From the NCBI GenBank assembly GCA_038503035.1, contig JAVSML010001000.1:310397-374396 (forward strand): 64,000 nucleotides of DNA, in the 5' to 3' direction. The stretch is from Crocodylus rhombifer. Lineage: Eukaryota > Chordata > Crocodylia > Crocodylidae. Below, one piece after another: positions 1-11,035 of the stretch (the stretch's first letter is position 1; each line of letters opens with the position of its first letter). The position numbers were made by a program, and so were the translations under genes. A model generated the notes under the pieces. That model was not told the origin of the DNA. It saw nothing but the letters and a program-made list of their open reading frames with translations, and did no database searches.

Positions 1-596
1 ATTTATTGTAATTATAGTTTCCCCTTTAAGTGCCACAGTTTATTGTGTCAGTTCTTAGACCTGAAGTTTCTAAAATGGCTATGTTAAATTAATATATATT
101 AAACACAAAGATATTAAAGGCTATGATGACCTTTGTGAGTATATGCATGGAATGATAAAAGCATGGACATATTTCTGAAATAAAAAGCACTCCATTGTTT
201 TGAAAAGTCTAATAGATAAAAACAAGTTACACTCCAAGACATAATTGACATTTACTGAAGTCCTTAAGTTTTGGTGTTTTTACACTAAATATTATCCTAC
301 TCTTAGGGCACTCCTCTGCAAAGATTTGTTGTAGTTCTTGTAAGTGGAAAGTAGTACAACGTGGCTCCATCAGAATTTAGGACTTCATAAGCCCTGAAGT
401 GTAAAGAAATATTTACTCTTCCTGGAAGTGTATCCATTAGTGTCCAGCCAGTACATTTTCTTCTCATTTATTGCAAATGTTTCTATCTTGAATGATCAAC
501 ATGGATCTGGGTTTTCCATTTCCCATGGAAAAATGTGGATTTTCTCCTTTAAAGGTAATACATAGTTTCATAGTTCATCTACATGTGTAATTAATG
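1..596. other. Intronic sequence, no feature recognised
   Basis: AT-rich DNA with no coding frame of interest and no repeat I can name. It is interpreted as intron of the RGS6/RGS7 host gene because the only host exon in the window lies downstream on the + strand. Confidence 0.5.
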
Positions 597-1079
597 GATG
601 TGTCTACATGTGCAATTACTGGAGCCTATTGCTCCAAAGTTTTTTGCTCCCAGGTGTGCCGTCCGGAGAAATTAGCTTTGGAGTTTGTTTATGCAGAGCA
701 TGTAGGGCCCAGTGGGAGCAGCCCCAGCTGGTAGGGGACCCTAGGGGTCAGCCTGCTTGCCCGGGGCTGCTCTGACTACATTCAACATGCTGCAGAGGGG
801 TTAGCTAGGGAATGAGGGTACTTCAGTGTGGAGCTAGCCAGCAGGCAGCATGGAGCTAGCAGGCAGCCTCATGCCCCAGGCAGGCAGGCAGCACCTACAC
901 ATGTGCTGCAATGGATGAAAAAATCTGCAACAGGGTAGAACTTGAATTTACAAGTCCTACCCTGCTGTGGAGTTTATTAATTTAGTGTGCCCTAATAGGG
1001 GCATGCATGCAGATGTGGAGACATTTACGAAGCAGTTAATTAGTCAACTGCACAGTAAGCATCTTGTGTAGACGTGCCC
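597..1079. mobile_element. Family A palindromic non-autonomous DNA element
   Basis: The ends are imperfect inverted repeats: the left end reads gatgtgtctacatgtgca and the right end, read on the other strand, gggcacgtctacacaagatg. The interior is GC-rich and has paired sub-palindromes around cagcccc..ggggctg. The same architecture recurs in this window at 16370, 30235 and 50601, so it is a dispersed family and not a unique hairpin. No transposase frame is present. Terminal inverted repeats without coding capacity fit a MITE-like DNA transposon. The superfamily is not assigned because no clear target duplication is visible. Confidence 0.65.
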
Positions 1080-1080
1080 A

Positions 1081-1507
1081 ATGAAAATAAATAAACTCCA
1101 GAGCTATGTGAGCCAGAGTAAGCTGTTCCTGGGTGCAGTATCTACACATGCTCCCAGACAGCAGCAATTTGAGCTGAAGCAGAGCAGGCCTGGGCTGGCA
1201 GGGAGTACAGGGGATCATCACTGGGCTGCAGGAGGGGGTGAAGGGTAGAAGAGAGCCTGGCAGGAGGTAGGAATCTGGACTCATCCGGCTGGGCTAACCA
1301 GGTGCAATTTACACCTGCCGTCACAGTCCACATGTGCATTTGATCACAGTTAATGACTCTGCCGGTACTATTTCCTTGACAGTACTATCTTACAGTGGAG
1401 TTAATTAGTTGACAGCAGCCTAATACTGGCACACATATAGACAGTGACATGTTACTGCAGAGCTAATTAGGCTATCCTATGGTAAAGTGTACATGTAAAT
1501 ACACCCA
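1081..1507. mobile_element. Second family A-like element, rearranged
   Basis: Directly follows the previous element. It contains family A pieces: aataaactccagagctat at the left, the paired taattag/ctaatta motifs near 1400-1470, and a right end (tgtacatgtaaatacaccca) resembling the family terminus. Internal order differs from the 597-1079 copy, so it is either a diverged subfamily or a partial copy inserted beside it. It has no coding capacity. Short open frames on both strands here are chance. Confidence 0.45.
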
Positions 1508-4187
1508 CTGTATATAAAAAAATGTAAAGATATTTCAGAACAGGTTAAAAGACCAGAGTTATTTTATATATCATTAACATATATTTTTCTGTTTAAGGTC
1601 TGTTTATCTATATCTATACTGATAGCTAAACATTTTGCATTCTATTACATTAATTATGGATTTGGTTCTTTACTGCTTCCTACAATGAATAGTGTACTAG
1701 TAGATTGATTCGCATATTGCCACTTGAGGAAAATATTATTGCGCATGCAATTATGTGGTTGTAGATGGATCTGATTTCAGTTATAAAATAACCTACTAGA
1801 TAGGTTAGATACAAAGATATATTACCCAACAGTACCAATTAACAACCACAGTGTACCACTCTGGTCTTCCAAATATTTGAGACTAAAATTTGACATTATA
1901 AAAAGAGAAAAAACATTTCATGAGAAGGAAGTCAGATACTACAGTGATAAGAATCATGCGGTAACCAATATAGAATATAGTAGAATAGAGAAGAGCATTC
2001 AAATCCAAAGGGGAAAAAAACAACACATTAGAAACCAATTATAACTACACATCATATTTTGACTTTCTAAGCTGATAGTATGTGCCTTTATTGCTGCCCT
2101 ACACATCTATTTTTGGATAAAAAATATATATGTTAATATTTTGTCTAACAAAGATGGATTTAACATTTTCTGCAACAATAGCATTTGAGCAGGAAAAGTA
2201 GGAGGTTGTTTTGAGAAGAGGTATTATTGCACAAATATAACTGCTAATATAATATTGCTACTTCTGAACTATTCATATCCTGTATCTGTGAAATAAAAGA
2301 CTAATACGAGACTATCATAACATGATAATGCAACTCTAGGGCAAGATGAATTGGCGATAGTTGAACTATGAGTCTTACTTTCCGTCACCATCAAGAGATA
2401 TTATTGTTGACAGCCTATGTGTAGTCTTTTATAGATATTTTGGCATCAAATACTGTACAACCTTTGCCATAAGAAATGGGGGGGAGTGGGGGAACGCAAC
2501 ATGGATTCTAGGTAAAAATTTTCAGGACTTTGCTTCTTTGCACATACAATAGCAAATATTCAGTAAGGGTTAATTTATTGCAGCTGTGGATTTGTCCCAC
2601 ATTTCTCATTTGCTAATTAAATAACTTAATTTCCATTAGTGTCTCTGCTGTGGCTAGTGAGCTCTTTAACACACCATGGCTGGTGCCACCTTGTTTCTCT
2701 TTAGTGAAATGTTCATTACATTGTAGTAGTATAACGATTTCATTTTTTTTAAATTACACACCTACCAAAATATTTACACCCATCTAAAAACAGTGTGTTA
2801 CTTAAGCTGTTAACTTAGGCATTGGGACTGGCCCATTCAATTAGGAGGAAAGTAAAATTATTTTTTTTACTTTGACCCTAATTTTGTGTGCATACATATG
2901 AAATAGAATCCGTTCCCAGGTGCCTCAGAAATAGAACCATGGCTGGACAAAATTCAGCAACTCCTACAGTATTGTAAAATAAGCAGAGAGGGAAACATTT
3001 TCAACTGCCAGCACTGAAGAGTGCAAGTACATCCCTACAGAGCATCTCCCAATGCAGTGCAATGACCTACCCTGCAGAAAATAGGTTAGATGCTGGAGTG
3101 TACGCTGTGCTTCCTCCTATCCATTACAAGGGGTTCTGATCCCTGTTTTCCTCCTGAGAGCATAATTCTGTCTTGATTGTTTTAAACAATTTGATTTTTT
3201 ACATAAATGGCCACAATTAGTGAAGCTTGCATTTCATTTCTACAATTGCCTTTTTCCAGACAAAATTATGCTTTTCAATTGCCACTTTTGTCACCAGGAG
3301 GGCTGTAAAATTATAAGTGCACCTGTTTTTTTCAAAAGTACATAGCTATATAAATAAGCCTTTTCATTCTTTATCATTCTTCAAGGCATAATCACTGATT
3401 GGTTATATAGTTGTTCACCTAATAACGTGATTGTTCAGAGGTGACATATCAAAAGTATACCATTTAATTAATAACTCAGTAGGGTTACATTTGACCAATT
3501 CCAGACTTGCAGAGATTTAAGGGATAATGAATCTTCTTGACATTCCCCAAGCAACAGCATCCATAGTAGGGCTCTCTTCACTGCAGGAATGTGCCTGCAC
3601 TTCTTTTCCCCTCAGTGGGTGGGAGAGCAAACTGACCAGGTATAGGGAAAAAGACACAGTATGCAGAGGGTTGAGCATGGAAGGGCCCATCCTGGGTCTC
3701 TTTACTTCAGTGGCTTTTGTGACACTTCCCCCTCCCCCCCTCCTCCTGCCCCCATTGCCATTCCCTTGTAACATTGCATGGTGTTAAAATATAGCCAAGA
3801 AATAACAAGAGATCTGACAAATTTTATCTCTAAAAGTGCGTCCAACATCGCTTGCACCTATTTAGTTGGTCCATTCAAATATGTTACCATAAAACATTGC
3901 TTCTCACATTTTCCTGGACCATCATGGCTATAACACTCCAACATTCATAGGAAATAGTATGGCCATCAGTACTAATGTATATGAACTATCATGAGCCTGT
4001 AGGAGCTTCAAGTGAAGAACCCTTCTCTGAAGGAAACACCTTTTTAGCCTATTTAGACATCTTAACATATGTGTTTTTCTAAAATAGTGTTTTCAGTGGT
4101 ACATTTTAAAAAGGATCACAATGTTGACCGTCTAGAAGACTTTATTTGGGTTAAAAACAAATAAATGGATGTCATTACACAGTAAAA
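1508..4187. other. Intronic sequence, no feature recognised
   Basis: A 2.7-kb AT-rich stretch with no RT, transposase or host-protein similarity that I can read and no clear repeat ends. Small open frames (for example 2361-2552 and 3527-3787) have no recognisable content and run across simple sequence such as the C-rich tract near 3730. Confidence 0.5.
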
Positions 4188-4610
4188 ATGATGATAAAAT
4201 GTGCTGCATCTTGCTCTAAGGGACTGGGGTATAGGCAGTCTGTTTTAATGATTAAACCACTGAGGGAAATCAGGGGCCTGGGGCTGGGTCAGAATGCAGG
4301 AGCCATATTACCAAAATCAGAGGGAAATCCAGAAATAGAGCCCACAGCAGGGTCAGGATCCAGGGATCATATGCCAAGGGTAATCTACAGGGCAAAGCTT
4401 GAAAACAGAGCCAAACTGGTGTCAGGAGCTAAGAAAAAGAATCTGCAAAAAAATCCAGAGTCAACATCCAAAGTCAAAATCCAGAAATAAGTGAAAAACC
4501 AGGGCTGGAAACCAGGAAGTCTACCACAGGAAAACCATTGACTGGCTTGCAAACCCAAGGCCCCAGCTGCACTCTGAGCAGCAAATCAGGGTGCCCATTG
4601 CCTCTGTTAC
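4188..4610 (-). mobile_element. Probable Ty3/Gypsy LTR, distal part
   Basis: On the minus strand this stretch is built from degenerate short units of the type ctgg-ttt-ctgactctgg. I associate that style with Ty3/Gypsy LTRs in turtles and crocodilians. It lies downstream (minus strand) of the Ty3 pol remnant at 6655-8880, where the 3' LTR should be, once the CR1 insertions at 4615-4716 and 4955-6592 are removed. The 100-codon open frame on the + strand is the antisense of these units and is not a gene. LTR ends were not located, so the call is an inference from position and composition. Confidence 0.35.
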
Positions 4611-4614
4611 CTGA

Positions 4615-4716
4615 AACAAGTTGTCTTTCCTGCCTAGTGTAGGGGGACTGGACCTGATGATTTTGTGAGGTCCCTTCCAGCCCCTTACAATCTATTAATC
4701 AATCTATGAACTGGGG
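4615..4716 (+). mobile_element. CR1 LINE 3' tail
   Basis: Contains the CR1 3' signature (ggggactggacctgatgatt, then ggtcccttccagcccc) and ends in imperfect short direct repeats (aatctattaatcaatctatg), the microsatellite-like CR1 terminus. Only the last ~100 bp of the element is present. It appears to sit inside the putative Ty3 LTR. Confidence 0.75.
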
Positions 4717-4954
4717 CTGAGTTCACTAGCTGAGGCTTGTTGCAGGTGTGGTTTTTTTATGTACTTGGTCAAGGTTGACCTGCCTGCTCAGAGTCCCTGA
4801 CAATACTTGGCTTAGACTGGTCTGCCTGATTAGAGACCCCGAGAGTATTTCCACCTCTGTAGGGCCATCTTCCATTGAGCCAAGGTCCAGGCTTTTCTGG
4901 GTGCTCAAGATGGAAAGCCCTTACCTGTTCTGAAGCATGGATGTGGTTAGCCAG
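4717..4954 (-). mobile_element. Probable Ty3/Gypsy LTR, proximal part
   Basis: On the minus strand this piece contains further short ctgg/ggtc-type units and a tacataaaaaaacc stretch. It lies between two CR1 insertions and in line with the Ty3 pol remnant further right. I infer that it is the same LTR as 4188-4610. No TG/CA terminus could be fixed. Confidence 0.3.
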
Positions 4955-6592
4955 TTTCTAGGACTGCTCTTCAAGACTGAACTCCTCAGTGAGTTCTTTG
5001 CCTCAGTGTTCCTAAATAAAAGGCAAGACAAGTCTCACAATAGGATCATAGAGAGACAACAACAAGGTGCCAGACCACCAAGAATTGACCCTGAGATAGT
5101 GCACAGTCACTTGGAACAACTGGATGCACTCGTGAGCACTTGTGGCACACAGGCTAGGTCCTGGAGGACTGGAAAAGGGCCAGTGTGGTCCCAATTTTCA
5201 AGAATGGGAAGAAGGAGGATCCAAGCAACTACAGGCCAGTTAGTCTCACCTCCATGCTTGGTAAAGTCTTTGAAAAGATTATTAAGGCTCATATATGTGA
5301 AAGCCCAGCAGGATAAATTATACCGAGGGGAAACCAGCACAGGTTCGTAGCAGATAGATCATGGCTGACTAATCTAGTCTCTTTTTATGACCAGGTTACA
5401 AAACACCTGGATGCAGGAGTAGGGGTAGATATCATTTACTTAGACTTCAGGAAGGCCTTCGATACGGTATCCCATCCCATACTGGTGAACAAATTAAGAG
5501 GCTGTGACTTGGATGATTACACTGACCAACCCTCAAATTGGCTGGAGAGTCGTACTCATAGAGTGGTGGTGGACAGGTCAGTATCAACCTGGAAGGACAT
5601 GGGCAGTGGGGTCCTGCGGGGCTTTGTTCTTGGACCGATACTCTTCAATATCTTCATCAGTGACTTGGATGAGGGAGTGAAGTGTATTCTGTCCAAGTTT
5701 GCGGATGATACAAAACTGTGGGGAGAAGTGGACATATCGGAAGGCAGGGAACAACTACAGGCAGACCTGGAAAGGTTGGACAAATGGGCAGAAAACAATA
5801 GAATGTGATTTAACAAGGAGAAATGCAAAGTGCTGCACCTAGGGAGGAAAAATGTCCAGCACACCTACTGCCTAGGGAATGACCTGCCCAGCAGCACAGA
5901 AGCAGAAAGGGATCTTGGAGTCCTAGTGGACTTCAAGATGAACATGAGTCATCAGTCTGATGAAGTCATCAGCAAAGCTAACTGTACTTTATCATGCATC
6001 TGCAGATGCATGACAAACAGAACCAAGGAGGTGATACTTCTCCTCTATCGGGCACTGGTCAGACTGCAGTTGGAATACTATGTCCACTTTTGGCCAACAC
6101 ACTTTAAGAGGGATGTGGATAACCTGGAGAGGGTCTACAGAAGGGCCACTCGTATGAGTAAGGACTTGCAGGTCAAGCCCTTTGAGGAGAGATTAGGGTA
6201 CCTGGACCTCTTCAGCCTCTGCAAGAGAAGTTTGAGTGGTGCCTTTGTGATTGCCTATAAATTCATCATGGGGGTGCAGAAGGGAATTGGTGAGGCTCTA
6301 CTCACCAAGACGCCCCTAGGGGTTACAAGAAATAATGGCCATAAGTTAGCAGATAGCAGATTTAGACTGGACATTAGGAAGAACTTCTTCACAATTAGAG
6401 TGGCCAAAATCTGGAATGGGCTCTCAAGGGAGGTGGTGCTCTCCCCTACCCTGGGGGTCTTCAAGAGGAGGTTAGATAGGCATCTGGCTGGGGTTATCTG
6501 ACCCCAGCACTCTTTCCTGCCTATGCAGGGGGTTGGACTCGATGATCTATTGAGAACCCTTCTGACCCTAACATCTGTGAATCTATGACTGT
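4955..6592 (+). mobile_element. CR1 LINE, 5'-truncated, RT to 3' end
   Basis: Encodes the CR1 ORF2 reverse transcriptase and its C-terminal region in pieces. From 4955 the linker upstream of RT reads LLSEFFASVFLNKRQDKSH. The RT palm motif [12 protein letters not shown] lies near 5438-5473 in another frame, followed by [15 protein letters not shown] and the catalytic FADD at about 5698-5709. One in-frame TGA (5806-5808) separates this from a 223-codon frame ending at 6501 that covers the thumb and C-terminal motifs (LGRKN, DLGVLVD, RALVR). The 3' end has ggttggactcgatgatc and tgtgaatctatgact. At least one frameshift (between 5350 and 5485) and one stop make it a dead copy. It separates the Ty3 pol remnant from its putative LTR, so it is younger than that element. 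Confidence 0.92.
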
Positions 6593-6654
6593 ATCCCTCC
6601 CAGCTCACTAAATAGTGGAGCTTCCCCTAGATTTGCTTTGAATCTAAAATCTGT

Positions 6655-8880
6655 CTGACAGTGTATTCTTTGTGTCCTTCAACTATTACAGGTGGGGAAG
6701 TGTGGTTTCACAATCAGGAAAAAGGTCTTCAATATAGGGTTTGAGGAGGGAGCTGTGAAAAAGCAGGTACACCTTCAGTGTTATTGGTAGATGGAGTTTA
6801 AATGTGATGGGGTTGATTTGTTCCATGGCCTCAAAAGGACCAAGATATTGGTGGTCTAACTTGGCTGATGGCCTTGTGGTCTGGATATTTTTAGAAGACA
6901 GTCAAAACTTATCACCCACTGAAATAATGGGACCAGGCTGGTGCTGCTGGTCAGGCTGGTCATTATATACAGCCCTGGTGGCATCTAGATGATACTTCAA
7001 TTACTGCTGTATCAGCTGGAGGTGTGCAATGAGGTCTTCCACAGCTGGAACTCATGGGAAAGCAGACAGTCCTAGATGAAACTGGGAGCAGAACTCATAA
7101 TTAGCAAAAAATGGAGTCTGGTGTGTGGATGCATGGGAAATGTTATTATAAGCTATCTTCACCAAAGGGAGCAGAATTACTAAGTTGTCTTGGTGGTAGT
7201 TTAAGAAACATCTGATATAGTGTTCAAGGGTTTGGTTTACCTGCTCTGTCTATTGGTTTGGGAGTGTTATCCTGAAGAATGAAAGGGTTCCATACCCAAA
7301 GCCTTGCAGAATTCATTTCAGAAATATGAGACAAATGGGGCTGAAATTACCTGGGTAGGACATACATGGAACCAAAATGTGTTCCAGGAAAGGTTTCACG
7401 GTCTTGCTGGCAGGGAGTGGCATGGGCCACAAAGTTGGCCATCTTAGTCAATAGGTTGACCACTACCATCATTGTAGAACAACCTGCTGAGTGTGGAGGG
7501 TCCACAATAAAATACACATAAACCTAGGCAGTGCGGGAGTGGGTATGGTCGCAGAAGACTAACTAGTTTGGTTTGGGGCTTCTCTGTTTGGGCACGCATG
7601 GCACAAAAGTGAACATATCATTAAATGTAAAAGTTCATCCAAGGCCAGAAGAACTGTTAAAAGACTCATGCTTATGTTCTGGAGCAACCAAAATGGCCAG
7701 CAGGTGTAGTGTCATGGCACAGCTTAAGTATTTGAGGTCTTAGTGGGCCTTTGGGAATATAAAGGTGCTGCTGGAGAAACAGGAACTCACCGCACCACTG
7801 GAAACCAGGTCTGGGTAAGTTTGTTGCCTGGCACAGCCCCCTGGCAAACAGGTGCTCTACAAGGTCTGCTTGAATCAGTAAGGAGAGGTTCTGCAGAGTG
7901 GTGCCTGATATAAAATTCTTGGGCTAAAGGTTGGTTGGAAAGGGAGGTGGGCTGGGTACTGAGAGTTCATCTTTTTCAGGACAAGGCATCTGCTTTCTGA
8001 TTTTTAGTTACTGAGCTGTAAATGACCACAACATCAAAGCAGGAGAAAAACATTGAGAAAAACATTGACCAAAAGACTTGGTGAAAGTTCAGCTTCCAAC
8101 TGGCATGGAAGTATTCCAGATTCGTGTAGTCCATTATTACCCAGACAGGGTGGCATATCCCTGCCAGAAGGCACTTCTGGGTGCATCGCTGGCATTTTCA
8201 GGTCAGCACAATCAGCTGTGGGGGGACCATGGGGATTGTTTCTCCTAGTGCCTCCACTTCCCAGCTGGCACTCTCAAGGAGGCACTAGCACTCTTGCCTG
8301 CCCCCCCCGACCATCTCCTAAGTAGAAAACACAGGCTGTCAGGGGTGCACTAGCACTTCCAGCAGGTGCACGTGCACCCCTGTACACCCCCTACACAACA
8401 CACTATAAAAACTGCTGGACCCCCTTCACATCTTGTTGGTCAGCCCACTCTATGACTGAAGATACTTTACAGGGGGTCCATGGTCAGGCCTTCATAGTAA
8501 ATTATGTACCCTAAAAGTTCAATTGATATTTTATCAAACTCGCACTTCTGTAACTTAGCATACACTTGTTTTTTCCTGGACCCTCTGTAAAATCTGGCAA
8601 ACGTTGTGTGTCATGGATTGGGTTATCACAGAGGATCAGAATGTCATCCAGGTATATTATAATGAACTGGTTCAGTATATCCCTAAAAGTGTAATTGACA
8701 AAATGATGGAATGCGGCAGGGGCATTGCAGAGTCTGAAAGACATGCCCAAATATTCAAAATGCCTGTACGAGGTCCGGAAAGCCATTTTCCATTCATTCT
8801 ATTTCTGTATTTGGACCAGATTATCGGCCCCACACAAGTCTAACTTGGAAAAAAACTTGTCCCCTCCAGTGTCCCTGACA
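6655..8880 (-). mobile_element. Ty3/Gypsy (Metaviridae) pol remnant
   Basis: Read on the minus strand, RT comes first: [15 protein letters not shown] near 8785, then the catalytic YLDDIL at about 8640-8660. Next come the EFLGYI-like motif and the RNase H tail ending NQKADALS near 7990. Between RNase H and integrase is a degraded zinc-binding segment near 7600. The integrase core and C-terminal parts follow, with VVVNLLTKMANF near 7450, a QTPFFANYEF-like motif near 7100, and the terminal RPSAKLDHQYLGPFE and FHSSLLKPY motifs at about 6770-6880. Frames are broken by several stops and shifts. The position expected for the first integrase aspartate reads tyrosine in my translation. The N-terminal gag/protease part is missing beyond the CR1 at 8893. 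It belongs with the putative LTR pieces at 4188-4954. Confidence 0.85.
8145..8405. repeat. Unidentified insertion within the Ty3 pol remnant
   Basis: This stretch interrupts the RT-to-RNase H order. RT-derived text resumes at about 8420 and RNase H text (LEYFHASWKL-like) is read just below 8140, while this segment has no pol similarity. It has a C8 run, repeated ggcactagcac / ggtgcactagcac motifs and the palindromic ggtgcacgtgcacc. It is probably a small non-autonomous element, but no ends could be proved. Confidence 0.4.
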
Positions 8881-8892
8881 CTTGCATGACAT

Positions 8893-9065
8893 ATTTCCTC
8901 AATTGATCATAAGGGAGTAAGGCTAGAAAGATCTCCACAAGGTCATCTAGTCCAGACCTCTGCTCAAGGCAAAATCATCCCTGACTAAACCATCCAGGCC
9001 AAATGTCTGTCCAACCTGCTTTTGAAAATTTCTAAGGATGAAGAATCCTAAAGCAAAACCAGGGA
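8893..9065 (-). mobile_element. CR1 LINE 3' fragment
   Basis: The reverse complement carries the CR1 3' signature: aggtcatctagtccagacct at 8940-8959 and the upstream pieces aatgatc/ttttgccttgagcag. Only about 170 bp is present. It truncates the upstream part of the Ty3 pol remnant and abuts a CR1 in the opposite orientation. Confidence 0.75.
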
Positions 9066-9069
9066 TGTC

Positions 9070-9658
9070 ATTCTCCTGCTTTACTTGGCCTCGGTGAGGC
9101 CACAGCTGGAGTACTGCATCCAGTTTTGGGGCCCCCACTTCAGGAGGGATGTGGAAAAGCTTGAGAGAGTTCAGAGGAGAGCCACTCATATGATCCAAGG
9201 CCTGGAGGGCAGGCCATATGAGGAGAGTCTGAGAGGTGTGGGGCTCTTCAGTCTGGAAAAGAGAAGGCTCAGGGAGGACTTCATAGCAATCTACAATTAT
9301 ATAAGAGAGGTACATCAGGACGTGGGAGAACAGCTGTTTACCACCTGGGAGAACATCAGGACCTGGGAGCTGTTCACCAGAGCTGCCCAAGGGATAACAA
9401 GGTCTAATGGCCATAAACTCTGAGAAGGCCGATTTAAACTAGACATAAGAAAAAAAAATTATGTTGCCTGTGTCCAGGGTCTGGAACAGACTCCCCCCAG
9501 AGGTGGTGCAAATACCTACTCTGGACTCTTTCAAAAAACATCTGCATATTTTTCTTGCTGGGATCACTTGAGCCCAACTGACTTCCTGCCTATGGCAGGG
9601 GGCTGGATTCAATGATCTCATGAGGTCCCTTCCAGCCCCTAATGTCTAAGAAATCTAT
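9070..9658 (+). mobile_element. CR1 LINE 3' fragment, C-terminal ORF2 and tail
   Basis: Starts in the C-terminal region of ORF2 (LLYLASVRPQLEYCIQFWGP-like, about 9082-9135). It continues in one frame through FRRDVEKLERVQRRATHMI and FSLEKRRLREDF to a stop at 9421-9423, then in other frames through the terminal region. The 3' end has ggggctggattcaatgatct and aatctatgaaatc. The RT catalytic region is absent, so it is strongly 5'-truncated. It lies tail-to-tail with the next, minus-strand CR1. Confidence 0.88.
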
Positions 9659-10040
9659 GAAATCCACAACTTCTCTAGGTGGCTTTTTCCAATGCCTGAC
9701 CACTCTCACAGTCATAACATTTATTCTAATTTCCAATATAAATTTCCTCTGCTGTAGCTTGAGTCCACTGCTCCTAGATCTACCCCTTATTCCCATCTTC
9801 TCTGTAATTATCCTTCAGGTACTTGAAGACGATTATCAAATCTGCTCTGTCTTCTCTTCTCAAAACTATAAAAAGGCTCTTCCAGCCTTTCCTCCTAAGC
9901 CATACTTTCCAGTCCTCTAATGATTTTTGTTGCTCTCCACTGGACTCTCTCCTCTTTGTTCACATGCTTCTTGAAGTCTGGGGCCCACAACTGGACACAG
10001 TATGCCAGGTGAGGCCTAACCTGTTAGCACCACTGTCCAC
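9655..10040 (-). mobile_element. CR1 LINE fragment lacking its 3' tail
   Basis: The reverse complement encodes C-terminal CR1 ORF2 text, including FILEIRINVMTVRVVRHWKK and, further upstream, the region recognisable from caggtgaggcctaacct at 10001-10020. The terminal ~100 bp of a normal CR1 is missing at the junction with the preceding plus-strand copy. That suggests insertion with loss, or a deletion between two copies. Confidence 0.75.
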
Positions 10041-11035
10041 CATATAGTGCTAAGGGATCATTAAAGCACAATTAACCCTTAAATGGGCTTGAAATATGAA
10101 AAAAACCAGCTGAATTAACCAAAGTCTAGCGGTATTGATACTACAAATGTTATCTTAGCAGTTTCGGTATACAGAGAGAGAAAAACACTTAGTACAATAA
10201 TCTCACCCAATTTCCAGATGGTAACTGTTCAACAGAAAATGTGGCCAGTCACTTCCTGAAAACAGAGGATGCATCAATGGAAAGTCTTTATGGCTAGCAC
10301 AGTCAAAATCCAGACAGGTATTGAAGGTTGGATTTATGATAACATATGCTTAACTTTCTTGCTTCCCCCTTTTATGCTTTTCTTTAACTTCACTCCTCTG
10401 ATGATTCTTTGCTTCCCAGTTGGGTTCCCTGAAGTCAGCATACTGGCCATAATTTATCCAGTCAGCTTATTCCTTTGTTCAATGGACTCATCACATGCAC
10501 ACCTCCTAATTCAGTTTTTTTATTCATGTCTTGATTTGGGCATTGTCTATTGGTTTCCTCTTATCACCTTTCATTAATGTATTCAATCATTTCATCCATC
10601 TGATTCAGCCAGTTAGTGCCAATATCAGTTAATTCGAGCTGATAACAAGGCCATTACTATGTTAGGTTAGAAAAACTCCTCACAGTGATAAAAAAGGGAA
10701 GAAACAACATGCGAGCAAGCTATGAGAACAGCTCAAGGACAGCTGATATTGCAGACACCAGCAGAATGAAAAGTTCAAATAATAATGAGACTACACAAAA
10801 GCTTAATCAATGTTAAAATAAAGCTAAATATAAAAGATAAGTTTAAATAATACTATAATTCACCACTCAGGCAGGTGTAACCTTAAGCATAAATGTGACA
10901 AGCTACTCTAATACACCAGTACTGTATAAAGTAAAAAAAAAAGTTTTCTTTATTATCAAGAAACACTCCTGTTAGTACAACCCAGTATACTGTTGTTCTT
11001 TTTTGCAACAAGTACACACTGTTAACTCATATTCT
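10041..11035. other. Intronic sequence, no feature recognised
   Basis: AT-rich DNA without recognisable repeat signatures. The 102-codon frame at 10269-10577 is hydrophobic by chance from T-rich sequence and has no family resemblance. Confidence 0.5.

Noticed and set aside
4188..4490. 100-codon frame as a small secreted or nuclear protein
   Set aside because: It consists of translated short degenerate repeats of a probable LTR on the opposite strand.
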